Positions 9,237-18,478 of a DNA stretch of 64,000 bases are shown here, piece after piece. The notes under the pieces are model-generated. The model was not told the origin of the DNA. It did no database searches and was given only the letters and a program-made list of their open reading frames with translations. Both the position numbers and the translations under genes were made by a program. This DNA is from Rheinheimera pacifica (GTDB lineage: Bacteria > Pseudomonadota > Gammaproteobacteria > Enterobacterales > Alteromonadaceae), in assembly GCF_900108485.1 (NCBI RefSeq), contig NZ_FNXF01000008.1, positions 10,415-74,414 on the forward strand, in the 5' to 3' direction. The stretch's first letter is position 1; each line of letters opens with the position of its first letter.

Positions 9237-11027
9237 ATGAACAGGTTTTTAGCCTTAGTATTTGCCGGCGGTGTTGTACTGCCATTTCAGTTACCGGCGG
9301 CAGATTGGTTGCCGCCATTACCCGCCTGGAGTGGCGCAAGCGAAAGTTTAATAAAAGCCAAGAATGCCCCCTGGGTAACCCCGGCCGAACTTACCGGCCT
9401 GACAGACAGCCCCGACTATAACGCCACACTGTCTTACCTGCGTAAACTGGTAGACAGCTCAGAGCTGCTGGAACTGGAGCAATTTGGCGTAAGCGCCCAA
9501 GGGCGGCCCCTGTATCTGGTTAAAGCCAGTAAAGCACTGCATAAAATAGCGCAAAACCCGGCCCGGCCTTTGCTATTGGTGCAGGCCGGTATTCACAGTG
9601 GTGAGATTGACGGCAAAGATGCCGGTTTAATGTTACTGCGCGATATTGCGCAGGGCGATAAAGCCTATTTACTGGCGGATGCTGACTTGCTATTTATTCC
9701 GGTATTGTCAGCTGATGGCCATGAACGCCGCTCGCTTTACAACCGGATGAACCAGCGCGGTCCGTTGCAGCAAGGCTGGCGCTCTACGGCGCAAAACCTG
9801 AATTTAAACCGTGATTACGCCAAAGCCGATGCGCCGGAAATGCAGGCATTGCTGGGGGTAATAAACCGCTACCAGCCCGATTTATATATCGATGTTCATG
9901 TAACAGACGGCGAAGATTACCAGTACGACATTACCTACGGTTTTAACGAGCCTTTTGCCGCCTTAAGCCCGAACGGTGCCAGCTGGTTGGCCAGGTTATA
10001 TCGCCCGGCAGTGAACGCCGCGCTGGAGCAAGCCGGGCATATTCCCGGCCCGCTGGTGTTTGGTATCGACAGCAAAGACTTCAGCAAAGGTATAAGCGGC
10101 TGGACCGCCAGCCCGCGTTATTCCAACGGCTATGGTGATGCGCGCCATTTACCAACAGTGCTGGTAGAAAACCACAGCTTAAAACCTTACCGCCAGCGGG
10201 TGTTGGGCACCTACATATTGCTGGAGCAAAGCCTGAAACTGTTAAATGAACAGGGTAAGGCACTTATTCTGGCCCGTCAGGCCGATTTGCAGGCCAGGCC
10301 ACGACGTATGGCGCTAAGCTATACTGCCAGTGAGCAGCCAGACTATATCGATTTTAAAGGTATCAGTTATCAGCTAAAGCAATCTGCTATCAGTGGTGAT
10401 AACTATGTTGCCTGGACTGGCCAACCTAAACTGTATGAAAAACTGCCGGTTTACTGGGACAAAGTAGCCCAAAACGAAATTATCATACCCAAAGCCTATT
10501 GGCTGCCACCTGAGCAGCATACAGTGATAGAGCGGTTAAAGCTGCATGGTATTGAGGTAACGGTACTGGATAAAGCGCAAAAAGTTACACTGCAACAGCT
10601 TAGTGTTACGGCGCACACCTTTGCTGCAAAGCCTTTTGAGGGCCGATTTATGCTACAGGACGCCAGTTTTAGCCGCAGTAACATCAGCCGCACGCTCGGT
10701 GCAGGCTGGGTAAAAGTAGACACCGACCAACAGTTAGGCCGCCTGGTGGTCGCTTTACTGGAGCCAACTGCACCGGATTCATTTTTTAGCTGGGGCTTTT
10801 TCCCCGGCATGTTCGAACGCACCGAGTATTTTGAACCCTACGCCATAGAGCCATTGATTGAGCGGATGCTGGCGCAGCAACCCGAACTGCAACAGCAGTT
10901 TGAGCAGGCACTGGCAAAAGATGAAGCACTGCGCAGTAACCCGCGCGAGCGCTATAACTGGTTTTACCGGCAAATGCCGTTTTACGACAACCAGTACCTG
11001 AAATATCCGGTGCTGATACAACCCTGA
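9237..11027 (+). CDS. Secreted M14 family zinc carboxypeptidase
   Basis: 596 residues. An N-terminal signal peptide (about 20 residues, ending near LPAADW) precedes an M14 metallocarboxypeptidase domain. Zinc ligands are the His and Glu of GIHSGEIDGKDAG and the His of YIDVHVTDG; the expected catalytic Glu lies in TVLVENHSLKPYRQR. M14 enzymes remove C-terminal residues from peptides or cut murein peptides. The protein is longer than a bare catalytic domain, with about 250 extra C-terminal residues. It starts one base after the RND pump stop, so it is probably in the same operon; the functional link is unclear. Confidence 0.88.
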   Translation: MNRFLALVFAGGVVLPFQLPAADWLPPLPAWSGASESLIKAKNAPWVTPAELTGLTDSPDYNATLSYLRKLVDSSELLELEQFGVSAQGRPLYLVKASKALHKIAQNPARPLLLVQAGIHSGEIDGKDAGLMLLRDIAQGDKAYLLADADLLFIPVLSADGHERRSLYNRMNQRGPLQQGWRSTAQNLNLNRDYAKADAPEMQALLGVINRYQPDLYIDVHVTDGEDYQYDITYGFNEPFAALSPNGASWLARLYRPAVNAALEQAGHIPGPLVFGIDSKDFSKGISGWTASPRYSNGYGDARHLPTVLVENHSLKPYRQRVLGTYILLEQSLKLLNEQGKALILARQADLQARPRRMALSYTASEQPDYIDFKGISYQLKQSAISGDNYVAWTGQPKLYEKLPVYWDKVAQNEIIIPKAYWLPPEQHTVIERLKLHGIEVTVLDKAQKVTLQQLSVTAHTFAAKPFEGRFMLQDASFSRSNISRTLGAGWVKVDTDQQLGRLVVALLEPTAPDSFFSWGFFPGMFERTEYFEPYAIEPLIERMLAQQPELQQQFEQALAKDEALRSNPRERYNWFYRQMPFYDNQYLKYPVLIQP

Positions 11028-11058
11028 CAACACGTTACAGTACTGAATGAGATAAATT

Positions 11059-12981
11059 ATGACCTTACAAAAAACCTTTATTGTATGGCTTACCAGCTTA
11101 GTGGTTGTTATGGCTGTAATTGTCATTGCACTTATCTCCGGGCGTGAGGCCAGTAAGTTAACCCAGCAGCTTGAGCGCGAACGCCAGCAACTGGGTGGCG
11201 AGATAGTGGCACTGCTGACGCTGACCGATAACCTGATGCAGGCGCAGGTAAAAAGCAGTATGCGCTTGCTGAACCAACGTATCGCCCAAAGTGGTGCTGT
11301 AAGTGTTGGCCAGCCGGTAGAAGTGGCGGGGCGCAGGGTAAACGATTTAGTGTTTAATGGTACCGGCCAGGCTAACCGTTTTGAACTGGTCGATGCCGTT
11401 ACCGATATTATGGGCGGTACCGCTACCTTATTCAGCCGTGATAACAACGACTTTGTGCGTATTTCTACCAATGTGATTACCAATAATAACAGAGCCATTG
11501 GCACAGTACTGGACCCTAACGGCCTGGCTATTGCCGCCATCCGCCGGGGCACGGCGTTTTATGGCGTGGTTGATATTCTGGGCAACCCTTTTGTTACCGG
11601 GTATGAACCGGTAACCGATAGCAGCAACAATGTTATTGGTATCAGCTATGTGGGTTATCGCGCTGATTTAGAAGCGTTAAACCGCATAGTGATGCAAAGC
11701 CGCTTGTTGTCACAGGGCTTTGTGGCTATTGAAGATCGCAGCGGCAAGGTACGGGTAAACTCTGACAACATCGCCGCTGATGCGGTACAGCAAATTCTGG
11801 CCGGGCAAAACGATGGCTGGCAGCAACAAACGCTGGAGTTTGCTCCGTGGGGCTACAAAGTGCACCTGGTGTATTCCGAAACTGAAAGAAATAGCCTGGT
11901 GTGGCAGACCTTGCGCTCGCTGATTGCTTTAGTGGTGGTATTTGGCATTTTGCTGATTGCGATGGTGTTTTTTCTTACCCGTTACGTGGTTATTCAGCCA
12001 CTGAATAAAGTAAATGCCTCGTTAGCCAATATTGTTGAAGGCGAGGGTGATTTAACTGCCCGGCTTAACTTTAACCGCAAAGATGAAATAGGCACTATGG
12101 CCAGCGGTTTTGATGCGTTGCTGGACAGAGTGCGGCGCACTATTGTTGATGTGCAGCAGGTATCCGGCGGCCTGAAACACTCTGCAGTTACTATGGATCA
12201 CGCTGCTAAGCAGGTATTGCAGAAAATTACCCAGCAAACCCACGACACCGCAGCGATTGCTAATGCGATAGAAGAAATGACCACCACTTCACATGCCGTA
12301 GCAACAGGCGCATTGGATGCAGAAACCGCCGCGCAGGAAGTGGCAACGCGGGCAGAGCAGGTGATGACGGTTATTGAAAATACCGTAACCAACTCGCAAC
12401 AGCAGATGCGTGCGATGGCTGAATCTGAACAGGCAATCAATTCGCTGACCAAAGCCAGCCAGGATATTGCCAAGGTGCTGGAAGTGATTAACAGTATTGC
12501 TGAGCAAACTAACTTGTTGGCACTTAATGCTGCCATTGAAGCGGCCAGAGCCGGTGAGCAGGGCCGCGGTTTTAGCGTGGTAGCCGACGAAGTCAGATCA
12601 TTAGCCGGCAGAACGCAGGCCTCTACCGGTGAAATAAAACAGATGATCTCGGGTTTAGAAAGCGGCGTTGCCTCTGTTGAGCAAATTAACAGCCGTTATA
12701 AGCTGACCGTGGCCGACAACGTTAAATTTGCCGAAGGTGCGCGCAATGCGCTGCATGCGGTGCAATCGGCGGTGGATCAGATAAAAAGCCAGAATGCCGG
12801 TATTGCCAGTGCGGCCGAGCAGCAAAGCACAGTGGCAGAAAATATTAACCAGAAAACCCGGCAAATTAGGCAGTTGGCGCAAGACAGCGCACAGCAGTCT
12901 GAAATAGCGCAACAAACCAGTACGGCATTAATGCAGCAATGCGAAACGCTGGTGACTATTTTGTCTCAGTACCGGGTGTAA
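11059..12981 (+). CDS. Methyl-accepting chemotaxis protein with periplasmic Cache domain
   Basis: 640 residues. TM1 is at about residues 8-27, then a periplasmic Cache-type (Cache_3/Cache_2-like) ligand-binding region to about 285, TM2 ([20 protein letters not shown]), HAMP, and a long cytoplasmic signalling coiled coil. The hairpin tip is nearly invariant for MCPs: [18 protein letters not shown] followed by [13 protein letters not shown]. It should form trimers of dimers with CheW/CheA. No CheR-tethering pentapeptide is visible at the C-terminus. It lies 31 bases after the peptidase gene on the same strand. Ligand unknown. Confidence 0.95.
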   Translation: MTLQKTFIVWLTSLVVVMAVIVIALISGREASKLTQQLERERQQLGGEIVALLTLTDNLMQAQVKSSMRLLNQRIAQSGAVSVGQPVEVAGRRVNDLVFNGTGQANRFELVDAVTDIMGGTATLFSRDNNDFVRISTNVITNNNRAIGTVLDPNGLAIAAIRRGTAFYGVVDILGNPFVTGYEPVTDSSNNVIGISYVGYRADLEALNRIVMQSRLLSQGFVAIEDRSGKVRVNSDNIAADAVQQILAGQNDGWQQQTLEFAPWGYKVHLVYSETERNSLVWQTLRSLIALVVVFGILLIAMVFFLTRYVVIQPLNKVNASLANIVEGEGDLTARLNFNRKDEIGTMASGFDALLDRVRRTIVDVQQVSGGLKHSAVTMDHAAKQVLQKITQQTHDTAAIANAIEEMTTTSHAVATGALDAETAAQEVATRAEQVMTVIENTVTNSQQQMRAMAESEQAINSLTKASQDIAKVLEVINSIAEQTNLLALNAAIEAARAGEQGRGFSVVADEVRSLAGRTQASTGEIKQMISGLESGVASVEQINSRYKLTVADNVKFAEGARNALHAVQSAVDQIKSQNAGIASAAEQQSTVAENINQKTRQIRQLAQDSAQQSEIAQQTSTALMQQCETLVTILSQYRV

Positions 12982-13123
12982 ATTTTACGTATACCGACAA
13001 AATCAATTAATAAGCGGCAGAACTGCAATAATCTGCTAGGGTTAACGTTGTTTCCCCAAACTACGTAGTTAACAATTTGCTTATGATTTTTTTTGTCAGA
13101 CCTGATGTTGTGGGTACCTGTTG

Positions 13124-13558
13124 ATGGTTTGGTTGTTGTTTATGCATATTTGCGCCCTGGTGATCTGGGCTGCTGCATTACTGATCTTACCGTTGCTGAT
13201 CCATCATTCACAAACACAGTTGGCTGAGGCTGCCGGTAAAGGCGATGCGGTAGACCGTCTATGGTTTACCCGTCTGGCCAGCCCGGTAGCGTTACTGGCT
13301 ATAGTGTCAGGCACGGCTATTTTTGCCGTCAGCCGTAACTTTGACAGCTGGTTGCTGGTAAAGCTAACGCTGGTTACCGCTCTGGTAGTTTGCCATGTGC
13401 TGGCTGGCTTACTAATCCTGTATCGAAAGCGAGAACACGCCACAGCTATCGGCGCAAAATGTAGCATCCTGTTTGCAGCTATTCTACTGTTGCTGCTGGG
13501 TATTATTGTGTTAGTGCTGGTTAAACCCACCCAGGACAGCTTGTTATGGTTTCTGTGA
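13124..13558 (+). CDS. Small membrane protein, CopD-like
   Basis: 144 residues with four predicted transmembrane helices and few loops, resembling the CopD/DUF2269-type four-helix proteins often found near copper enzymes. The ATG at 13124 is used; an immediately preceding in-frame TTG at 13121 is possible. Conserved-looking histidines (MHICALVIWAAAL, and HH near residue 29) would suit haem or metal binding, but that is inference. It precedes the oxidase genes, which need copper for CuA and CuB, so a role in copper supply or oxidase assembly is plausible but unproven. Confidence 0.6.
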   Translation: MVWLLFMHICALVIWAAALLILPLLIHHSQTQLAEAAGKGDAVDRLWFTRLASPVALLAIVSGTAIFAVSRNFDSWLLVKLTLVTALVVCHVLAGLLILYRKREHATAIGAKCSILFAAILLLLLGIIVLVLVKPTQDSLLWFL

Positions 13559-13575
13559 CATATCAGCCTGCAGGC

Positions 13576-14055
13576 TCAGGGGTTAGCGTCTTGCTGCAAC
13601 ATGTCATCGATATTGACACCAACGGCGTATTCATACACCAATCTGCCACCGAGATAGCCGGTTACGGTGATCAGCAAACCACTGAGTACCGACAAATAAA
13701 GCCCCTGTGGCAGAATTACGCTGGCCGGGTCCGGCAGGCGCAACAGCCAGTTCAGCGTGGCCAGCGACAGCAACATCACTGCCAGTATGGCATGGCACCA
13801 GGCGGTTATGAGCCGTCTGATCTGGCTTACCAGCAGTATGTCCATCAACCCGGCCAAACCGGCAATCCAGCCACCAATAGCGCCAACCCCTGCCAACCAA
13901 AGGCTGGCTCTGGCCCAGAACAGATCACCACTGTACAAAAAGGCCAGATCTGTGGCAATCAGCCCGATCAGGGCGGCTACCGGAAAGTGAATAAGACCAG
14001 GGTGCAGAGGGTGGCCAAATATCATAATCTGGCTGGTAATGGGCTGCATCGACAT
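13576..14055 (-). CDS. DUF2231 family membrane protein
   Basis: 159 residues with four hydrophobic helices and the family hallmark near the N-terminus, GHPLHPGLIHFPVA (residues about 14-27). DUF2231 proteins are small predicted haem-binding or redox membrane proteins; their exact role is not established. It is encoded antisense between the CopD-like gene and coxB. Its ATG at 14055 lies very close to the coxB start, so the two promoters must overlap coding sequence. Association with cytochrome oxidase loci supports a respiratory role. Confidence 0.8.
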   Translation of the reverse strand: MSMQPITSQIMIFGHPLHPGLIHFPVAALIGLIATDLAFLYSGDLFWARASLWLAGVGAIGGWIAGLAGLMDILLVSQIRRLITAWCHAILAVMLLSLATLNWLLRLPDPASVILPQGLYLSVLSGLLITVTGYLGGRLVYEYAVGVNIDDMLQQDANP

Positions 14056-14079
14056 AATACATCTCAGCTGAAGTTAAAG

Positions 14080-14784
14080 ATTAATAAACAAAAGCGTTAC
14101 CAACCCAGTCTAGCAGCTGTTTGTTCAACTGGCCTGTTGTTAAGCCTGACAGGCTGCTCTGGCGCCTTTTCCAGCTTGGATCCTAAAGGCCCGGCGGCTG
14201 TTGAAGTGGCGCTGTTATGGTGGGGGATGTTCGGTGTTGCCACGCTGATATTGCTGCTGGTGGCGGCACTGTGGTTTTACGCGATAAAGCGCCGCAGCGA
14301 TGATAGCCAGACCATTCGGCCAAATGCCTGGTTGTGCTGGGGCGGGCTGGCCTTGCCGCTGCTCAGCATTACGGTACTGCTGCTTATCGGTATTCCGGTT
14401 GGCCAGCGTATGTTACCGCTGGCCGACGACAACGCACTAAAAATCGAAGTAACCGGCCATCAGTGGTATTGGCAGGTGCATTATCCCGGCCATGCTATTG
14501 AATTAACCGACGAGTTACACATTCCGGTTAATACGCCGGTGTACCTGCAGCTGACCAGCGCCGATGTGATCCACTCTTTTTGGGTGCCCAGGCTGGGGGT
14601 AAAGCTGGATATGCTGCCGGGGCGCACAAACGTACTGCGGCTGCAAGCCTCTGAGGCCGGCATTTACCGCGGCCAGTGCGCTGAATACTGTGGTTTGGGC
14701 CATGCGCATATGCAGTTTAGCGTTATTGCGCACGAGCAAGCGACATTTGCCGGCTGGTTAAAGGAGCATAGCGCTGATGACTGA
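14080..14784 (+). CDS. coxB: Cytochrome c oxidase subunit II (CuA, lipoprotein)
   Basis: About 234 residues from 14080. It carries the CuA motif CAEYCGLGHAHM (C-x3-C-x3-H-x2-M) near the C-terminus, the aromatic electron-entry motif GHQWYWQVHYP, and two transmembrane helices after a lipoprotein signal ending LTGC. No fused cytochrome c domain follows. The start is unsettled. No ATG or TTG lies in frame at a sensible place, and ATT at 14080 gives an ideal lipoprotein leader (MNKQKRYQ...). GTG at 14011, with AGGG eight bases upstream, is the nearest canonical choice but overlaps the antisense DUF2231 gene. The stop overlaps the subunit I start. Confidence 0.88.
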   Translation: MNKQKRYQPSLAAVCSTGLLLSLTGCSGAFSSLDPKGPAAVEVALLWWGMFGVATLILLLVAALWFYAIKRRSDDSQTIRPNAWLCWGGLALPLLSITVLLLIGIPVGQRMLPLADDNALKIEVTGHQWYWQVHYPGHAIELTDELHIPVNTPVYLQLTSADVIHSFWVPRLGVKLDMLPGRTNVLRLQASEAGIYRGQCAEYCGLGHAHMQFSVIAHEQATFAGWLKEHSADD

Positions 14785-17299
14785 TATGAAAAAAGCGACA
14801 GCGTCAGCGGCCGATATTAATAAGCTGGCGCAGATCTGGGCTAACTTACCTGGTTGGGGCAGCCTGGCGGCGGTAAACCACAGCACGATTGGCTTGCGCT
14901 TTATGGTTACCGGCATGGTGTTTTTTCTGATTGGCGGTGTGCTGGCGATGTTGATCCGCACGCAGTTAGCGTTACCGGAACAAAGTATCATTAGTGCTGA
15001 TGTTTACGGCCAGCTGTTTAGCATGCATGGCAGTGTAATGATGTTTTTGTTTGCTATACCGGTACTGGAAGGGTTAGCCATATATCTGATCCCGAAGATG
15101 ACCGGCAGCCGGGATTTATTGTTCCCGCGTATCAGCGCGCTGGGGTACTACTGCTACCTGTTTGGCGGCATCATTATTATGTTTAGCCTGGTGCTGGGCA
15201 TTGCGCCGGCATCCGGCTGGTTTATGTATACGCCCCTTAGCAGTAGCGAGTTTTCGCCGGGGCCGGGCTCAGATTTCTGGTTGCTGGGTATTACTTTTGT
15301 CGAAATTTCTGCCATGGCAGCTGGTATTGAACTGACAGTGTCTATTTTATGCAGCCGGGCCAAAGGTATGACACTAAACCGGATGCCGTTGTTTTGCTGG
15401 TATATTCTGGTGATGGCGCTGATGATCGTATTTGGTTTTCCGCCGCTTATTCTTGCCAGTATTCTGCTTGAGCTGGAGCGTGCTGCCGGTATGCCATTCT
15501 TTACTGTGGCGGCAGGTGGCGATCCGCTGTTGTGGCAGCACTTGTTCTGGTTGTTTGGCCACCCTGAGGTGTACATCATTTTTCTGCCGGCGGCCGGTAT
15601 TGTCTCAACCCTGATCCCGGTATTCAGCGGCCGGCCGATAGTGGGTTATCGCTGGGTGGTAATCGGCATTATTTTAACCGGCTTTATCAGTTTCGGACTG
15701 TGGGTGCACCATATGTTCACGGTGGGCATTCCGCAGCTGGCACAGGCATTTTTTTCTGTTGCCAGTATGCTGGTGGCGGTGCCTACTGCTATTCAGGTAT
15801 TTGCCTGGCTGGCAACGCTGTGGTACGGCAAGGTGGTGTTTCGTTTGCCGATGCTGTGGATCTGTGGTTTTCTGCTGATTTTTGTTTGTGGCGGCCTGAC
15901 CGGCGTTATGCTGGCACTGGTACCATTTAACTGGCAGGTACATGACACGCACTTTGTGGTGGCGCATATGCACTATGTGCTGGTGGGCGGTATGTTTTTC
16001 CCGTTGATTGCCGGCTTGTATTACTGGCTGCCATTGGTGTCTGGCCGTATGCCGTCTGAGAAGATTGGCCGCTGCGGGTTCTGGCTGACCTTCACCGGTT
16101 TTAATCTGACATTTTTGCTGATGCATCTGACCGGCCTGCTGGGTATGCCGCGGCGGGTTTATACCTATGAAGCCGGCCTGGGCTGGGACTGGCTTAATCT
16201 GCTGTCGTCGGTCGGCAGCTTTATTATGGCAATTGGCGTGGCGATGGTGCTGCTGGATTTACTGCTGCATTTTTGGTTTGGCAAGCGCGCCAGTGCTAAC
16301 CCCTGGCATGCCGACACGCTGGAGTGGGCACTGGATATGCCACCGGCACAGTATAATTTTGCCTCTTTGCCGGTAGTTACCAGCCGTCAGCCACTGTGGC
16401 ATGACCCGACGTTACCACAACGTATTGCCGCCGGAGAAGGTGGTATGACCAACACCACCAGCGGCCGCCGGGAAAACTGGGGCACGTCGGCCGTTAGCGC
16501 CCGCGTACAGCAAAACCTGCACCTGCCCGGCAACTCGTGGTGGCCGCTGTGCAGTGCGCTGGCGCTGGCGGCTGTTTGTATCAGCTTGCTCTGCCGCTGG
16601 TATCCGCTGGCATTGCTTGCCGCCGCCGGCGCATTGGTATTACTGCTGTGCTGGAGCTGGCATAACGGTGCCAACCTGCAACCCGCAGCATCGCCAGCCG
16701 ATGCTAAGCTGGCTTTGCCGTTAGAGAGCCAAAGTACAGACGGGCCTGGCCGCTGGGGCATGGTAGTAACCTTATTGGCAAATGGCGCACTGTTTATGGC
16801 ATTGCTGTTTGGCTGGTTTTACCTGTGGACAGCGGCACCGCAATGGTCGGCGCCTGCGGATGGGCCGCTGCCGGTAACCCTGTTGCTGCTGTGTGGTGCG
16901 CTGGCAAGTGTTGCGGTATGGCAGTTTAACCGGTTGAGTGTGCAACTGGCTGATGGCCAGGACAGCCATTTACACAGGCAGTTATGGCTTTGTGTTTTAA
17001 CCGGCAGCGCGCATTTTATACTATTACTGAGCTTATTTATGATGGCGCCGCTGGCCTATACCAGCAGCGCACATGATGCAGTGATTATGGTTATTTTACT
17101 GTATTTGCTCGGCCATGCCGGCCTGGCTGTAATATTAACAATGTTACAGGCGTTAAGGGTGGCACGGGGTTATGTTAGTAAGCAACGGCCTTACGAGCCT
17201 CAGGTGGTAAAACCCTTTTGGTTTTATTATCTGGCTGTTTACTGGCTTAGCATTGCGCTATTTTTTATTTTACCGCTTGGCTGGGGGCCGGTGTTATGA
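14777..17299 (+). CDS. ctaD: Cytochrome c oxidase subunit I fused to subunit III
   Basis: 840 residues, far longer than subunit I alone (about 530). The first ~600 residues hold subunit I. They include the CuB ligand/Tyr motif GHPEVY, whose Glu is the D-channel glutamate, and HDTHFVVAHMHYVLVGG with the CuB, haem a3 and haem a histidines. After a linker, the last ~200 residues are a subunit III-like helical block starting near GPGRWGMVVTLLANGALFM. Such I-III fusions are known among caa3-type enzymes. It should reduce oxygen to water and pump protons with CoxB. The ATG at 14777 has AAGGAG ten bases upstream and overlaps the coxB stop. Confidence 0.95.
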   Translation: MTDMKKATASAADINKLAQIWANLPGWGSLAAVNHSTIGLRFMVTGMVFFLIGGVLAMLIRTQLALPEQSIISADVYGQLFSMHGSVMMFLFAIPVLEGLAIYLIPKMTGSRDLLFPRISALGYYCYLFGGIIIMFSLVLGIAPASGWFMYTPLSSSEFSPGPGSDFWLLGITFVEISAMAAGIELTVSILCSRAKGMTLNRMPLFCWYILVMALMIVFGFPPLILASILLELERAAGMPFFTVAAGGDPLLWQHLFWLFGHPEVYIIFLPAAGIVSTLIPVFSGRPIVGYRWVVIGIILTGFISFGLWVHHMFTVGIPQLAQAFFSVASMLVAVPTAIQVFAWLATLWYGKVVFRLPMLWICGFLLIFVCGGLTGVMLALVPFNWQVHDTHFVVAHMHYVLVGGMFFPLIAGLYYWLPLVSGRMPSEKIGRCGFWLTFTGFNLTFLLMHLTGLLGMPRRVYTYEAGLGWDWLNLLSSVGSFIMAIGVAMVLLDLLLHFWFGKRASANPWHADTLEWALDMPPAQYNFASLPVVTSRQPLWHDPTLPQRIAAGEGGMTNTTSGRRENWGTSAVSARVQQNLHLPGNSWWPLCSALALAAVCISLLCRWYPLALLAAAGALVLLLCWSWHNGANLQPAASPADAKLALPLESQSTDGPGRWGMVVTLLANGALFMALLFGWFYLWTAAPQWSAPADGPLPVTLLLLCGALASVAVWQFNRLSVQLADGQDSHLHRQLWLCVLTGSAHFILLLSLFMMAPLAYTSSAHDAVIMVILLYLLGHAGLAVILTMLQALRVARGYVSKQRPYEPQVVKPFWFYYLAVYWLSIALFFILPLGWGPVL

Positions 17300-17658
17300 G
17301 CTGGCGGCGCTGGTGTAAACCGGGCCACCCGGCCCAGCTGGTGTTGGGGTTGAGTATCTGGGGGATCTGGTTTATTGCTATGTATGCCGGGTTATCTGTG
17401 GTGTGTCAGTTTGTAGCACCTGCGCCGCAAGATGGCGCTGCCAACTGGCTGAATTATGCACTTTTCGGCTTAACATTGATTGTTATAACACTGTTGTTGC
17501 TGCTGGCCTGGCGGGGTTGGCGCTATTGTCAAAGCGTGCAGCACGACAACCGCCCGCAACGTTTTGTTGGTTATGTTAGCACCGTTTTATATTTAATGGC
17601 TGCACTGGCGACACTGGCCGGTGCTTTACCGGTGCTGGTATTACCGCCATGTATCTAA
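17296..17658 (+). CDS. Small membrane protein of the oxidase operon (unknown)
   Basis: 120 residues with about three transmembrane helices. It starts within the stop of the subunit I-III gene (ATGA overlap) and its end overlaps the ctaG start by ten bases, so it is clearly part of the operon. I do not recognise the family. Position and topology suggest a subunit IV-like or assembly membrane component of the oxidase, but no motif proves it. Confidence 0.7.
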   Translation: MSWRRWCKPGHPAQLVLGLSIWGIWFIAMYAGLSVVCQFVAPAPQDGAANWLNYALFGLTLIVITLLLLLAWRGWRYCQSVQHDNRPQRFVGYVSTVLYLMAALATLAGALPVLVLPPCI

Positions 17659-18476
17659 ACCTGCGCTTACATTGCTGGCGTTTAGTGTGGTTGTTGGCGC
17701 TTAGCAGCCTGAGCTTGCCGTTACAGGCACACAGTGTGCTGCAACATGACGGCGAATCATTCTGGGCTGCGCTGATTGCGATACTGTTATTAGCAGTATT
17801 CTGGCTGTTGTATCTGCTTGGCAGTGTAAAGCGCCGGCCAGCACTGTGGCAGGCATTGCTGTTTCATGTTGGCTGTATTTTGTGTGCTTTTGCCGTGACG
17901 GGCCCGCTGGACGACTGGGCAGAAATCAGCGCCAGCGCTCATATGGTGCAGCATATGCTGTTTATGGTGGTAATAGCACCGCTATGGGCGTTAAGCCAGC
18001 CGTTAGCGCAGTTTGCTGCTATTACCGGCAGTTGGGGCCGGCTAGCCTGGCAGCCTTTGCTAAAGCTGAGCCATTATCCACTTAGCCTGGCTTATTTGCA
18101 TGCTGCAGTCGTTTGGTTTTGGCATACGCCGTATTTTTATGTGCTGGCGCTGGAGCATCCGTGGTGGCATCTGGTTGAGCATATTTGCTTTATGTTCACC
18201 GCGGCAATGTTGTGGTGGGCGGTGTTGCAGTGCAACGAGCGAAACCGCTCCTGGGCGTTGCTGGCGCTGTTGTTTACGCTGATGCATACCGGCTTTCTCG
18301 GTGCAATTCTGACCTTTGCCGACAGTTTATTGTATTACCCGACACATCAGCTCAGCGATCAGCAACTGGCCGGTTTGCTGATGTGGGTGCCCGGCGCACT
18401 GCCTTATATACTGGCTGCGGCCTGGCTGGGTTATCGCTGGCTGCGCAGTGTGGCAGCAAATAATGATGCGGGCTGA
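17649..18476 (+). CDS. ctaG: Cytochrome c oxidase assembly protein, caa3_CtaG type
   Basis: 275 residues with a signal-like first segment and six to seven further helices. The pattern is that of the caa3_CtaG family: FAVTGPLDDWAE, then HMVQHMLFMVVIAPLWALS with the conserved His pair, HTPYFYVLALEHPWWHLVEH, and a late segment containing LMHTGFLGAILTF. CtaG of this family is needed to build the CuA/CuB centres of caa3 oxidases, taking the place of Cox11. It is the last gene of the oxidase run and converges with the transglutaminase gene two bases away. Confidence 0.9.
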   Translation: MYLNLRLHCWRLVWLLALSSLSLPLQAHSVLQHDGESFWAALIAILLLAVFWLLYLLGSVKRRPALWQALLFHVGCILCAFAVTGPLDDWAEISASAHMVQHMLFMVVIAPLWALSQPLAQFAAITGSWGRLAWQPLLKLSHYPLSLAYLHAAVVWFWHTPYFYVLALEHPWWHLVEHICFMFTAAMLWWAVLQCNERNRSWALLALLFTLMHTGFLGAILTFADSLLYYPTHQLSDQQLAGLLMWVPGALPYILAAAWLGYRWLRSVAANNDAG

Positions 18477-18478
18477 TA

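Noticed and set aside
13546-14079. Extension of the coxB frame by about 180 codons to an ATG at 13546
   Set aside because: The extension is antisense to a well-supported DUF2231 gene and reads as low-complexity Gln/Gly/Asn-rich sequence with no similarity to oxidase subunits.
15674-16126. Minus-strand 150-residue frame inside the oxidase subunit I gene
   Set aside because: His/Gln-rich shadow of the conserved haem-binding helices.
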